From Bacillota bacterium (GTDB lineage Bacteria > Bacillota > Clostridia > Christensenellales > SZUA-584), in the NCBI GenBank assembly GCA_023415915.1, contig JAEZIZ010000149.1, forward strand, positions 1 to 26,231: a stretch of DNA of 26,231 nt, written 5' to 3'. Positions 15,757 through 23,948 of the stretch are shown here, one piece after another (position 1 is the stretch's first letter; every line of letters begins with the position of its first letter). The notes below the pieces were generated by a model. That model made no database searches and was not told the DNA's origin. It saw nothing but the letters and a program-made list of their open reading frames with translations. Made by a program: the position numbers and the translations under genes.

Positions 15757-17580
15757 TTGTGCGGAATAGTAGGATACGTTGGAGACAGGAACGTTGTGCC
15801 CGTGCTGCTTGGCGGCCTTGCCAAGCTTGAGTACAGGGGCTATGACAGCGCGGGGCTCGCTATAGTCGCGGACGGCGAGCTTACTGTAAGAAAGACGAAG
15901 GGCAGGCTCACAGAGCTCGTGAAGCTTGCGGGAGATATCGAAGCGATAGGAGCTACAGGCATAGGGCATACGCGGTGGGCGACGCACGGCGAGCCCTCGT
16001 TTGAAAATTCACATCCGCATACGAACTGCGCGGGAGATATCGCAGTCGTTCACAACGGCATAATAGAAAACTACCAAAAGCTAAAGGACTGGCTTATATC
16101 AGAGGGCGCCAAGTTCGCCTCCGAGACTGACACGGAGACAATAGCGCACCTTATCAACTATTACTACGACGGCGACCTGCTTGCTGCCGTATTAAAAGCG
16201 CTGCCCAAGCTTGAGGGTTCGTACGCTCTCGGCGTGGTGTCGCAAAAGCACCCGGGATTGATAGTGGCGGCAAGAAAGGACAGCCCGCTCGTTATAGGCA
16301 TGGGCGACGGGGAAAACCTTATTGCCTCCGATATACCTGCGCTGCTCGAATATACGCGCGATGTGTATTTTTTGGGCGACAGGGAGACCGCGGCGATCAC
16401 GCGCGAAGCGGTAAGCGTTTATGACGAGTACGGCGCGCCTACGGGGCATGAGTGCTATCACGTGGACTGGGACATATCGCGGGCTGAAAAGGGCGGATAC
16501 GAGCACTTCATGATAAAGGAGATACACGAACAGCCCCGCGTAATGTCCGATACTCTGTTCCCGAGGCTGAAAAATGGGCTTATAGACATTACAGAAGCGG
16601 GCATTGACGCCGATATAGCCAAAAATACCAGCAAGATAAACATAGTAGCGTGCGGTACGGCTTATCACGCGGGCATGGTGGGCAAGTATATAATAGAAGA
16701 GCTTACGAGGAAACCCGTCGAGGTGGAGGTAGCTTCCGAGTTCAGGTACAGGAATCCCATTATAGAACCCGGTCAGCTCGTAATAGTCATCAGCCAATCG
16801 GGCGAAACGGCGGACACGCTTGCGGCCATGCGCGAGGCAAAGAAGCGCGGAGCTAAAGTGGCGGCCATAGTCAACGCCGTGGGCAGCTCGATAGCGCGCG
16901 AGGCGGACGCCGTGCTGTATACGCACGCCGGGCCAGAGATAGCCGTGGCGTCCACCAAGGCGTATAACGCGCAGCTGATGGCTATATACATGATAGCGCT
17001 GGAGTTGGCGAGTATGTCGGGCAGCATAGACGGCCGCACATACGATAAGTATGTAAACGGGCTTTCGAAGATTCCTGCGCTGATGAATGGCGTGCTCGAG
17101 ACGAAGGAGCAGATGCAGCGCATAGCGAGCATGCATTTTTCCAAAAGCAGCGTGTTCTTCATAGGGCGAGGCCTCGATTACGTGCTGTCAATGGAGGCGT
17201 CGTTAAAGCTTAAAGAGATTTCGTACATACACTCTGAAGCGTACGCGGCGGGCGAGCTCAAGCACGGCACTATTGCGCTGATAGAGCAGAGTACGCTTGT
17301 CGTCGCTATAGCAACGCAAACGCGGCTGCTCGAGAAGACGGCGAGTAACATAAAGGAAGTTAAGGCGCGCGGCGCGCATGTGCTCGCGGTGTGCTTTGAG
17401 GGCTGCGGCATGTTCGAAGGGCTGGCGGACGAGATAGTGTACCTGCCAAAGAGTGACGGCATATTCGCGCCGATGCTCGCGGTCGTGCCGATGCAGTTGT
17501 TCGCTTATTACATGGCCGTGCAAAAGGGCTGCGACGTCGACAAGCCGAGGAATCTGGCTAAGAGCGTGACGGTGGAATAA
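15757..17580 (+). CDS. glmS: Glutamine-fructose-6-phosphate aminotransferase (isomerizing)
   Basis: The enzyme makes glucosamine-6-phosphate from fructose-6-phosphate and glutamine, the committed step to amino-sugar cell-wall precursors. The start is the TTG at 15757: it places the catalytic cysteine at residue 2 (CGIVGYVG), as required for the N-terminal nucleophile of the glutaminase domain. It also follows AAGGGAGG by 9 nt, and gives 607 residues, the family length. The glutaminase half contains TRWATHGEPS and NGIIEN. The isomerase half has two SIS domains, with CGTAYHAGMVGKY, SQSGETADT and STKAYNAQL, and the standard ending DKPRNLAKSVTVE. A longer ORF start at 15688 is not credible. It sits behind glmM and a possible RBS-masking RNA structure. 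Confidence 0.96.
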   Translation: MCGIVGYVGDRNVVPVLLGGLAKLEYRGYDSAGLAIVADGELTVRKTKGRLTELVKLAGDIEAIGATGIGHTRWATHGEPSFENSHPHTNCAGDIAVVHNGIIENYQKLKDWLISEGAKFASETDTETIAHLINYYYDGDLLAAVLKALPKLEGSYALGVVSQKHPGLIVAARKDSPLVIGMGDGENLIASDIPALLEYTRDVYFLGDRETAAITREAVSVYDEYGAPTGHECYHVDWDISRAEKGGYEHFMIKEIHEQPRVMSDTLFPRLKNGLIDITEAGIDADIAKNTSKINIVACGTAYHAGMVGKYIIEELTRKPVEVEVASEFRYRNPIIEPGQLVIVISQSGETADTLAAMREAKKRGAKVAAIVNAVGSSIAREADAVLYTHAGPEIAVASTKAYNAQLMAIYMIALELASMSGSIDGRTYDKYVNGLSKIPALMNGVLETKEQMQRIASMHFSKSSVFFIGRGLDYVLSMEASLKLKEISYIHSEAYAAGELKHGTIALIEQSTLVVAIATQTRLLEKTASNIKEVKARGAHVLAVCFEGCGMFEGLADEIVYLPKSDGIFAPMLAVVPMQLFAYYMAVQKGCDVDKPRNLAKSVTVE

Positions 17581-17612
17581 GGGGCTGTGTGAGATTTATA
17601 TGATATGAATTA

Positions 17613-17640
17613 TTGTGCGTTATATCTTTATATTGCACAA
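17613..17640 (+). terminator. Weak hairpin after glmS
   Basis: TTGTGC (17613-17618) and GCACAA (17635-17640) pair around an AT-rich loop 32 bp after the glmS stop. There is no proper T-run, so termination here is doubtful. Confidence 0.25.
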
Positions 17641-17688
17641 ATTATATAATTATTTTAGCATATTATTATCGGGATTGCATTATTGTCC

Positions 17689-17735
17689 AAAAAAAACAAA
17701 AGAAATCAGGGCACTTCTTTTCTTGAAATGCCCTG
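17689..17735 (-). terminator. Intrinsic terminator downstream of the decayed lipoprotein gene
   Basis: CAGGGCA (17707-17713) and TGCCCTG (17729-17735) form a 7-bp stem. On the minus strand it is followed by a T-rich tail with a run of eight T. It lies 32 bp beyond the last codon of the minus-strand gene and probably ended its transcript. Confidence 0.6.
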
Positions 17736-17767
17736 TTTGAGTTGTTTATATTTTATCTAGCAAAACA

Positions 17768-19609
17768 TCATCGTCCCGTTCTCTGATAATACATAGCTAA
17801 TCTTTCCTCATTGGGACGATCTTTGTCATCCTTCCAAACGATAAGGGTATCGAAGCCTATATCGCACATGACGTAGTTATAGGCATCGTCCTCATTTACC
17901 AGCCCCTTGTCGATTTCATTCAGCACTACGCCCGGAATATAATGGTGATCCGGCGGTGTATCCTTTACCAAAACGAACGGACTTTTGTTACTCAGATGAG
18001 CAATGTTTTTCAGATTTGCTTGAGGAAGGTGATGTTTCAGGTAATCAAAGTTGCTGAGGCCACTTTCTCCGTAAGTTTTCTTGACAGCGAAGAAATTCTT
18101 CAGATCCGCAATGATCACTCTGGCGAGATGCTTAACAAATAATGGGGATACGCTCGGTACCCATATCGCTTTATCGATGTAATAATACTCATCGTCAGGA
18201 TCGATCTCCTTTACCAATATTGACGTATCTGTCACAACGACGTTGCCAGGGAGAGCGTGATCCATCAAATACAGCGTCTTGCCGCTGCCGTTTGTGATCA
18301 AACGATACATGGGATATTCCTTTCCGGATACGTTCAGTTTGTCTACGACAACCTTATAGTCGCCTTCCTGAGGAATAATGTCCGATTGCTTCTTCAAATA
18401 GCCTTTTGCCTTTTTAAGAAGCTGTTCATTCTCGTTTCTGTACATCTTTGCATCTTCGGGTGCGTTTTTTTGCTGGTAGTTTCAGTATGCTGTATGCAAA
18501 ATTACACCTTTTGTTTCAACAGCTGAAATGTGTTCATAGAACATACGCGACAACTCTCCCGACTCATGCTTGAAGGGATAGACCTTTTCAAGAAAACTGT
18601 TACACAAAATGAGGATAGGGCTCTGTGTCCCGCCGCCGTTTTCGGTAAGCTCGGCGTTAATGTAGTTGAGCATGGTGGGAATATCCGCATTTGCTATATC
18701 AGTGGAAAGCTTTTTCGCATAGCTTTTACGAAGCTCAGGATCATCTGAATTTGCCATTTGCAGATACCGGTCGTAGAGCGTATTGATCTTGCTGACATAC
18801 TGGTTGATCGTGGTCATGCGACTGCCTAACTCTGCACGGTCTGTTGCAGTCAGGACTTCCCGCTCAATGGCATCCAGCTTCTTATCGATTTTTTCAACCT
18901 GTTCGTCCAGCTTTGTCAGTTCATCTCTGACTTTCTCCAGTTCTTCAGTATATCTTGGATCAAGTTTGTCACCGAAGCCTAATTCAGACATGATTGTATT
19001 GGCAATCACCTTACCCGCCGAACTGCCGCAGGCTTGCAGCAGCGATGTGCCAAGGTCTTTTATAAGCTCGAAGCTAAGCCCTTCAAAGCCCTGCTTGCTC
19101 TTCCAATTCACCTATGCGCCATCGGGATTCCAGGATGCGCTCCAGAACATTGCATCCTCCGCGCCCGCTTCGCACTCAATGCTGAGGTTCTCACAGCCAG
19201 CAAAGGCGTTTCCATCCACATAACATACTGTTTGCGGTATCATGGCGGTTGTCAATGCGGTGCAGTTTTTAAAAGCTCCATTTCCGATTGAAGTAATGCT
19301 CTTAGGAAACCATATCTGCGAAATTGTATCATTATTCGCGAAAGCACCATCGCCAACTGTAATTACAGGCTTACCCAGATATTCCTCGGGGATAACGGGC
19401 GCTTCCTCGGTTCCGTTATATGCTTTGAGTTCATACCCGCCTTCGATTTTTTCAAATACAAACGGAGATACAGCTTCTTCCTGTTTTTCGGTATCATCGG
19501 TGGGCGTGGTTTGTGGTGTTTGTGAAACATCAGGAGTTATCTGTTCCGAAACGACAGGTTCTCTATTGACAGGCGCACATGCAGTCATCAAAAGAGCAGA
19601 CAATACCAT
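17768..19609 (-). pseudogene. Decayed BspA-like leucine-rich-repeat lipoprotein with helical and unknown C-terminal regions
   Basis: Three ORFs lie in one reading frame: 19609-19112, ended by TAG; 19111-18482, ended by TGA; and on to 17768. Translation flows sensibly across both stops (WNPDGA*VNWKSK and HTAY*NYQQKNAPEDAKMYRN), so this was one protein of about 614 residues. Part 1 has a lipobox-like LMTAC, a Thr/Pro linker and two or three LRR_5 units (GDGAFANNDTISQIWFPKSI, GNGAFKNCTALTTAMIP, GNAFAGCENLSI). Part 2 is helical, with a hydrophobic stretch (SSAGKVIANTIMSELGF) and a coiled coil (EELEKVRDELTKLDEQVEKI). It faintly resembles pore-forming toxin helices, a guess. Part 3 (225 residues) is unrecognised. 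The frame also lacks a good start codon. Inactivation is likelier than recoding, because TAG and TGA end intact genes nearby. Confidence 0.7.
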
Positions 19610-19619
19610 TATGGTCGTT

Positions 19620-19792
19620 AATACAGCTGCAATGAATCGCGTTCTTTTCTTATTTCCCTCATTTCTTGTGGCGCTGCATCACGTGAATAAATATTTTCGA
19701 GTCGATTAACATACTCTTTTTCCCCCACCGCAAAGATCAGGTATCTGCTTTTCATAGAATCCGAAACATCTTCTAATTGTGCTTCATCCAAC
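19620..19792 (-). pseudogene. Truncated second copy of the cheW 5' end, fused to foreign sequence
   Basis: From the ATG at 19792, the first residues MLDEAQLEDVSDSMKSRYLI and then FAVGE copy the intact CheW start (MLDETQLEDVSDSMKGRYLT, FALGE). After that the reading departs (EYVNRLENIYSRDAAPQEMR) and stops at TAA near the decayed lipoprotein gene. The similarity also covers the upstream DNA to about 19861. It is too short for a CheW fold and is best seen as the scar of a duplication. Confidence 0.7.
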
Positions 19793-19861
19793 ATGTTTAC
19801 CCACCTGTTGTTAAAATAGGCATTAATTCATTAATAGATTAACGTTAGCAGCGTTTATTAA
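19720..19861. repeat. Direct repeat, left copy (cheW 5' region and upstream)
   Basis: The segment matches 22464-22612 in the same orientation with few differences. Shared blocks include 22 codons of cheW, AAAATAGGCATTAATTCATT and the stretch containing AACGTTAGCAGCGTTTATTA. The two copies flank the mcp gene and most of cheW. Confidence 0.75.
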
Positions 19862-19886
19862 GAGAATGCCTATATTAATGTTGCCT

Positions 19887-19948
19887 CCCATCCAAAAGGG
19901 CCAGCTTTTCACTGGCTCCTTCTGGATGGGCCTGTCGCTAATATAGCG
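19887..19948 (-). other. Stem-loops downstream of the chemoreceptor gene
   Basis: CCCATCCA (19887-19894) pairs with TGGATGGG (19923-19930), with GGCCAGC/ACTGGCTCC pairing inside. A second hairpin CGCTA/TAGCG occupies 19936-19948. On the minus strand no T-run follows, so this may stabilise or partly terminate the mcp transcript. Confidence 0.5.
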
Positions 19949-19959
19949 CCAATGCTTGG

Positions 19960-22023
19960 TCAGTACTTTCCGAAATCACCATCGTTGAGTGTTATAACGG
20001 GAGTGGCTGCCGCAATCTCTTTCGTTTCCGGCGCTGAGCGCAGCTCATGCTTTTCGCATTTTACGGATTTCTTCAGCGTAAATTTTCCAACCATGTTTTT
20101 GAGCATCTCTGCCTGGCTGGAGAGCTCTTCTGATGCCGCGGCCGCCTCTTCAGACGTCGCCGAGTTGGTCTGTACGACCTCGGAGAGCTGTTCTATGCCA
20201 CGGTTAACCTGAGCAATCGCGCCGGCCTGCTCGTTGGATGCGCCTGCAATTTCTTCAACCAGCTTGGCCGCATTGTTTACGCAGTCAACAATGGATAGCA
20301 ATGCTTCCGCTGTTTCATCTGCAATCTTGGTGCCTGCTTCGGTTTTGCTGATAGAGCCTTCAATTAGCTCGGTCGTTTCTTTGGCTGCACCCGCGCTCCT
20401 AGCTGCCAAGTTGCGGACTTCCTCTGCGACCACCGCAAAACCTTTGCCATGAGTGCCTGCCCGTGCGGCTTCGACCGCTGCATTCAAAGCCAGTATGTTC
20501 GTCTGGAACGCAATATCATCGATGACTTTGATTATTTTGCTGATACTGAGCGACGCTTCGTTGATTAGTGCCATGGCTTCCTGCATGGCTTTCATTCTTT
20601 CGTTGCCCCGGGATGCCTCGGCTGCCGCTGTGGCGGTCAATTCGTTGGCTTTGCTTGCATCCGCTGCATTCTGATTTGTTTGTTCAGCAATCTGAGTGAT
20701 TGACGCTGTCAGTTCTTCAATAGAGCTTGCCTGCTCCGTCGCTCCTTGTGAAATTTCCTGGCTGCCATCAGATACCTGCTTGGAGCCGGCTGCAACCTGG
20801 TCTGCTGCTACTCCAATTTCGCTCATCACGTCGTTAAGCGAACTTATAATGTGGTTGATGGCTTCCTTAAGCGCATTGTAATCGCCGCGATATTCCGAAT
20901 CTATACCCACATTCAGATTGCCGCGCGCCATTTCTCCCAGCACGTAAGACATCTCAGAGATAATGCCGCGAAGCGCTTCGGTGGTTGAATTCACCGCGTT
21001 TTTGATGATGGCATAATCGCCTGCAAAATCGCTGGTTATCGTAGTATTCAGGTCTCCTTCAGATATTTTAGCGAGCACTTCGGCGGCCTCGTTTATCGGT
21101 TCGGTAAACGCATCAAGCGCTTGATTAAAACCGCCGATAATATCTTGGAATTCGCCCTTATGACGTGATAAGTCCGCTCTGGTTGAAAGCGCGCCATTTT
21201 CTGCCGCCTTAATAAGCATTCCGGAATCCTCCAGCAGCAACTGTAAAGACTCCCGGACAGAATTCAGACTGGCGATCATCTGCCTGAATTCTCCGCTGAA
21301 TTTATCTTCATCCAAGGTTTCAATATCTAAACCTTGAGCTATTTTATCCAAATTCTTTGCCGTTACATTAACCGGTTTTGTAATGCTGCGTGTCATGAAA
21401 ATCCCAAGTACAACAGCAAGCGCGATGCCGGCAGCCATCAGTATAATCATCGTCAGCTCAGAGGATTGAGCCACCACACCGTTCTGCTCATTACGGGTTT
21501 CACCACCTTCAACATTATAATCGTACATCTTTTGGAAAGCTTCCTGCAGAGAGGTTGCTGTTCCTGCGGCCTCAATAGTTATCAATTGAGCAGCTTCATC
21601 TGATTTGTTTTCCTGCACCAGTGCTATCGTCTGATCCAGATACGATTTATACTCGGTCCATAAAGAATCAACTTCAGTGTAAATCTGCCTGTCTGTATCA
21701 GTAATGATGCCCGCTTCGTAGTCAGCCATGTTTTGCTCTGTATTAGCAATATATTTTTCGATTTTCTCGATGCACTCCTGGCGGGCTTCACCCTCCGTCA
21801 GAGCACTTTTCAGTGCGTTAAAACGGGCTCTCTCAAAGTACCCCGAGGCCCCGCCCGCATAAGTAACGCCCAGCGTATTTTCTTCATACAGAAGTGTATC
21901 AGCCTCTTCGATGGACTTAATATTGAGTATGCCGACGAGCCCTATAACTCCTGCGATGACGGCGACAGCTAAAAACGCAGTTATCAGTTTGACGCCGACT
22001 TTCATCTTTTTTAGAAATTTCAT
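19960..22023 (-). CDS. Methyl-accepting chemotaxis protein with 4-helix-bundle sensor
   Basis: The 687-residue transmembrane chemoreceptor senses small molecules outside the cell and controls CheA through CheW. The first membrane helix is at residues 11-33, with an extracytoplasmic helical sensor at about 35-188 (4HB_MCP type). A second helix follows at 190-211 (MIILMAAGIALAVVLGIF), then HAMP and further HAMP-like segments, then the long signalling coiled coil. The conserved hairpin tip reads AFQTNILALNAAVEAARAG. Glu/Gln/Ala-rich heptads on both sides (EQASSIEELTASITQIAEQT, ATSEEAAAASEELSSQAEM) are likely methylation regions. There is no C-terminal NWETF-type tether. The start at 22023 has AAGGAGAG 8 nt upstream, placed in the last codons of cheW, so the genes are coupled. 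The ligand is unknown. Confidence 0.95.
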   Translation of the reverse strand: MKFLKKMKVGVKLITAFLAVAVIAGVIGLVGILNIKSIEEADTLLYEENTLGVTYAGGASGYFERARFNALKSALTEGEARQECIEKIEKYIANTEQNMADYEAGIITDTDRQIYTEVDSLWTEYKSYLDQTIALVQENKSDEAAQLITIEAAGTATSLQEAFQKMYDYNVEGGETRNEQNGVVAQSSELTMIILMAAGIALAVVLGIFMTRSITKPVNVTAKNLDKIAQGLDIETLDEDKFSGEFRQMIASLNSVRESLQLLLEDSGMLIKAAENGALSTRADLSRHKGEFQDIIGGFNQALDAFTEPINEAAEVLAKISEGDLNTTITSDFAGDYAIIKNAVNSTTEALRGIISEMSYVLGEMARGNLNVGIDSEYRGDYNALKEAINHIISSLNDVMSEIGVAADQVAAGSKQVSDGSQEISQGATEQASSIEELTASITQIAEQTNQNAADASKANELTATAAAEASRGNERMKAMQEAMALINEASLSISKIIKVIDDIAFQTNILALNAAVEAARAGTHGKGFAVVAEEVRNLAARSAGAAKETTELIEGSISKTEAGTKIADETAEALLSIVDCVNNAAKLVEEIAGASNEQAGAIAQVNRGIEQLSEVVQTNSATSEEAAAASEELSSQAEMLKNMVGKFTLKKSVKCEKHELRSAPETKEIAAATPVITLNDGDFGKY

Positions 22024-22028
22024 TGCTT

Positions 22029-22541
22029 TTACTCTCCTTGTTGCATTGTTATTTCGTCTTCCGTTTGTCGTATGGTTATTTCGTCTTCCGTGAAAAGTTT
22101 CTCGCAATCAAGCAATAGTATGATATTGTTATCCTGCTTGCCGATGCCACTTAGGTAACGTCTACTCGTCCCTGTCCACTCGCCAAGCGGCGGCGCTATA
22201 TCCTCGTCTTTCATTGACAATACCTCCGCCACCTGATCAACAATAAGCCCGACGGAATTCTCTTTGGTGTCGATAACGATAATGCAGGTCCTGTCGGTGT
22301 AGGGTTCGGGCTGCTTTTTAAATTTAAGTCGCATATCAATTACTGGGAATACTCTTCCCCTAAGATTAATAATTCCCTTGATATACTCGGGAGCTTCTGG
22401 AATCGGGTTGATCGGCTGTAAGCCTATGATCTCTTTAACAAAATTAATTCCGATACCGAAAACTTCTTCCCCCAGCGCAAATGTCAGGTATCTGCCTTTC
22501 ATAGAATCCGAAACATCTTCTAATTGTGTTTCATCCAACAT
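22029..22541 (-). CDS. cheW: Chemotaxis coupling protein CheW
   Basis: The 170-residue cytoplasmic adaptor links chemoreceptors to the kinase CheA. The CheW fold runs from about residue 16 (RYLTFALGEEVFGIGI) through PEYIKGIINLRGRVFPVIDM and IVIDTKENSVGLIVDQVAEV to SGIGKQDNNIILLLDCEKLF. The start at 22541 has GAGGAGG 6 nt upstream. The last 20 residues contain a 9-residue tandem repeat (TEDEITIRQ, TEDEITMQQ) from a 27-bp DNA duplication. That tail also carries the mcp ribosome binding site. cheA, cheY and flagellar genes are not in the window, so these two probably serve a distant chemotaxis system. A broken copy of the gene's 5' part lies beyond mcp. Confidence 0.95.
   Translation of the reverse strand: MLDETQLEDVSDSMKGRYLTFALGEEVFGIGINFVKEIIGLQPINPIPEAPEYIKGIINLRGRVFPVIDMRLKFKKQPEPYTDRTCIIVIDTKENSVGLIVDQVAEVLSMKDEDIAPPLGEWTGTSRRYLSGIGKQDNNIILLLDCEKLFTEDEITIRQTEDEITMQQGE
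22038..22091. repeat. 27-bp tandem duplication in the cheW 3' end
   Basis: 22038-22064 and 22065-22091 are near-identical 27-bp units (23 of 27 by eye), each encoding a TEDEIT-x-x-Q segment. The duplication keeps the frame and extends the CheW tail. Confidence 0.8.
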
Positions 22542-22612
22542 GCTTACCTCCTCTTTTTTTTGTTTAAAATAGGCATTAATTCATTAATAGACTAACGTTA
22601 GCAGCGTTTATT
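22464..22612. repeat. Direct repeat, right copy (intact cheW 5' region and upstream)
   Basis: Partner of 19720-19861. It contains the intact cheW start, its ribosome binding site and the upstream block with the palindrome CTAACGTTAG. Confidence 0.75.
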
Positions 22613-22861
22613 AAGCCCGCCCCACTAAATATATCGTTCATAATAAGAGAAATATTAGCAAGAATGTCTAGACCATCAAAGACAAATTAAACGTGCTAAA
22701 TTTAGCAAGACAACTCTGCTTGTGGAAGGTTAGGTTAATTTAAGGTGAAGATGTAAGGGACGGATTTTCTTAACATTGACCAAGTGAAGAGTCGATATAA
22801 ATTCTAATTCAAACAACGGGTTAATCTATTATAGAACAATTGCGGAGAAAATCAAATAGTC
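22542..22861. other. Divergent spacer between cheW and lgt
   Basis: AT-rich spacer containing the repeated cheW upstream block (to 22612) and a perfect 12-bp palindrome GCTAAATTTAGC at 22695-22706. I see no gene. I looked for a sigma-28-type motility promoter ahead of cheW and found no convincing match. Confidence 0.5.
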
Positions 22862-22891
22862 TTGGACAGACCCTTTTATTGATTGTATAAT
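22862..22891 (+). promoter_or_regulatory. Promoter of lgt
   Basis: TTGGAC (22862-22867) and a perfect TATAAT (22886-22891) are 18 bp apart. The predicted start near 22898 is about 25 nt before the lgt start codon. Confidence 0.7.
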
Positions 22892-22923
22892 TATCTGAAT
22901 TAACAGGTTTGGAGAATCGTAAA

Positions 22924-23721
22924 ATGTATAACGACATACTAAAGCTGGGGTCCGTTACAATACACGGCTACGGGCTGATGATAGCCATAGGCGTTATATG
23001 CGCTTTGCTGGTGGGTGTTAAAAGGGCGAAAAGCAAAGGTTTGAGCGCCGACGCAATATTAAGTATGGCGATCGTCGCGCTTATTTTCGGATTTATCGGG
23101 GCAAAGATATTTTTCTGTATTGTTGAACTTGATTCGTTTATAAAAGACCCGTGGGCGGCTCTGTCCGGAAACGGATTTGTGGTATATGGCGGCATAATAT
23201 CCGGAGTGCTGGCGGCATTTATCTATTGCAGGATAAAGAAGCTAAGCTTCCTTAAATACTTCGATATTGCGATGCCGTCGGTGGCAATAGCGCAGGGCTT
23301 CGGGAGGATAGGGTGTTTTCTTGCCGGATGCTGCTACGGATGCAGTACCGACTCATTCTTGGGCGTGGTGTTTCAAAACTCACCGTTCGCGCCAAATGGC
23401 GTTAAGCTGCTGCCCACTCAGCTGTTTTCCAGCGCCGGAGATTTTATAATAGCGCTGGTGCTTGTATTGTATGCGAAAAAGCAGCCCAAAGACGGCAGGG
23501 TAGGGGCGTTATACCTCATTTTGTACAGCGTCGGCAGATTCATTATCGAGTTCTTCCGGAACGATGACAGAGGCGCCGTAGGCACGCTTTCGACTTCACA
23601 GTTCGTCGCGATATTCATGCTGGCGGCAGGCATAGCAATGCTGTTTATACATAAGCTGCCGCGGACGAATAAAGAAGAGGCCTGCACGAAACAGACGGCT
23701 GATAACGATGGGAATAGATGA
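22924..23721 (+). CDS. lgt: Prolipoprotein diacylglyceryl transferase
   Basis: The membrane enzyme attaches diacylglycerol from phosphatidylglycerol to the lipobox cysteine of prelipoproteins, the first step of lipoprotein maturation. The 265-residue product has about seven membrane segments. Family marks are IHGYGLMIAIG near the start, FVVYGGIISG, and the signature GFGRIGCFLAGCCYG, followed by LPTQLFSS and the late YSVGRFIIEFFRND. The signature is the Cys-rich form (GCFLAGCCYG) instead of the enterobacterial GNFINGE, as in many Firmicutes. I use the ATG at 22924, with GGAG 9 nt upstream; a TTG five codons earlier is possible but less likely. It would process the lipoproteins encoded here. 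It is monocistronic, with a promoter in front and a terminator behind. Confidence 0.95.
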   Translation: MYNDILKLGSVTIHGYGLMIAIGVICALLVGVKRAKSKGLSADAILSMAIVALIFGFIGAKIFFCIVELDSFIKDPWAALSGNGFVVYGGIISGVLAAFIYCRIKKLSFLKYFDIAMPSVAIAQGFGRIGCFLAGCCYGCSTDSFLGVVFQNSPFAPNGVKLLPTQLFSSAGDFIIALVLVLYAKKQPKDGRVGALYLILYSVGRFIIEFFRNDDRGAVGTLSTSQFVAIFMLAAGIAMLFIHKLPRTNKEEACTKQTADNDGNR

Positions 23722-23739
23722 TGGTTTAGCGCCAGCATT

Positions 23740-23795
23740 CACTGACTTTTATCGCAGCAAAAGATTGATAAGTATGGTTATTCGGCAAGTCAGTG
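23740..23795 (+). other. Long-range stem-loop after lgt
   Basis: CACTGACTT (23740-23748) and AAGTCAGTG (23787-23795) are a perfect 9-bp inverted repeat enclosing 38 nt, with TTATC/GATAA able to pair inside. It lies between the lgt stop and its terminator and could be a 3' UTR structure or a small RNA. Confidence 0.4.
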
Positions 23796-23822
23796 CCTTC
23801 TGAAAGTAATAATAGAGTAATG

Positions 23823-23853
23823 GATATCGGGAGCAGTCCTGATATCTTTTTTT
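23823..23853 (+). terminator. Intrinsic terminator of lgt
   Basis: GATATCGGG (23823-23831) pairs with CCTGATATC (23838-23846), nine pairs with one G-U, around a 6-nt loop, followed directly by seven T. This is a classic rho-independent terminator. Confidence 0.9.
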
Positions 23854-23948
23854 ATCATGAGGATAATAAGTAGTGCAGCCAGCTATTTGCAAGGCTGCAA
23901 ACTTTAGGGCGGGAGACATAAAGGAGAATAAGTAAATTAGTCGAAATA

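Noticed and set aside
18482..19114. Genetic-code reassignment or selenocysteine at the in-frame TAG/TGA codons
   Set aside because: TAG and TGA both terminate intact genes in this window. No SECIS-like element or reason for Sec was seen, and the same gene also has a damaged start.
22560..22740. Sigma-28 motility promoter for cheW
   Set aside because: I searched the minus strand for a TAAA plus GCCGATA-like pair at proper spacing and found no acceptable match.
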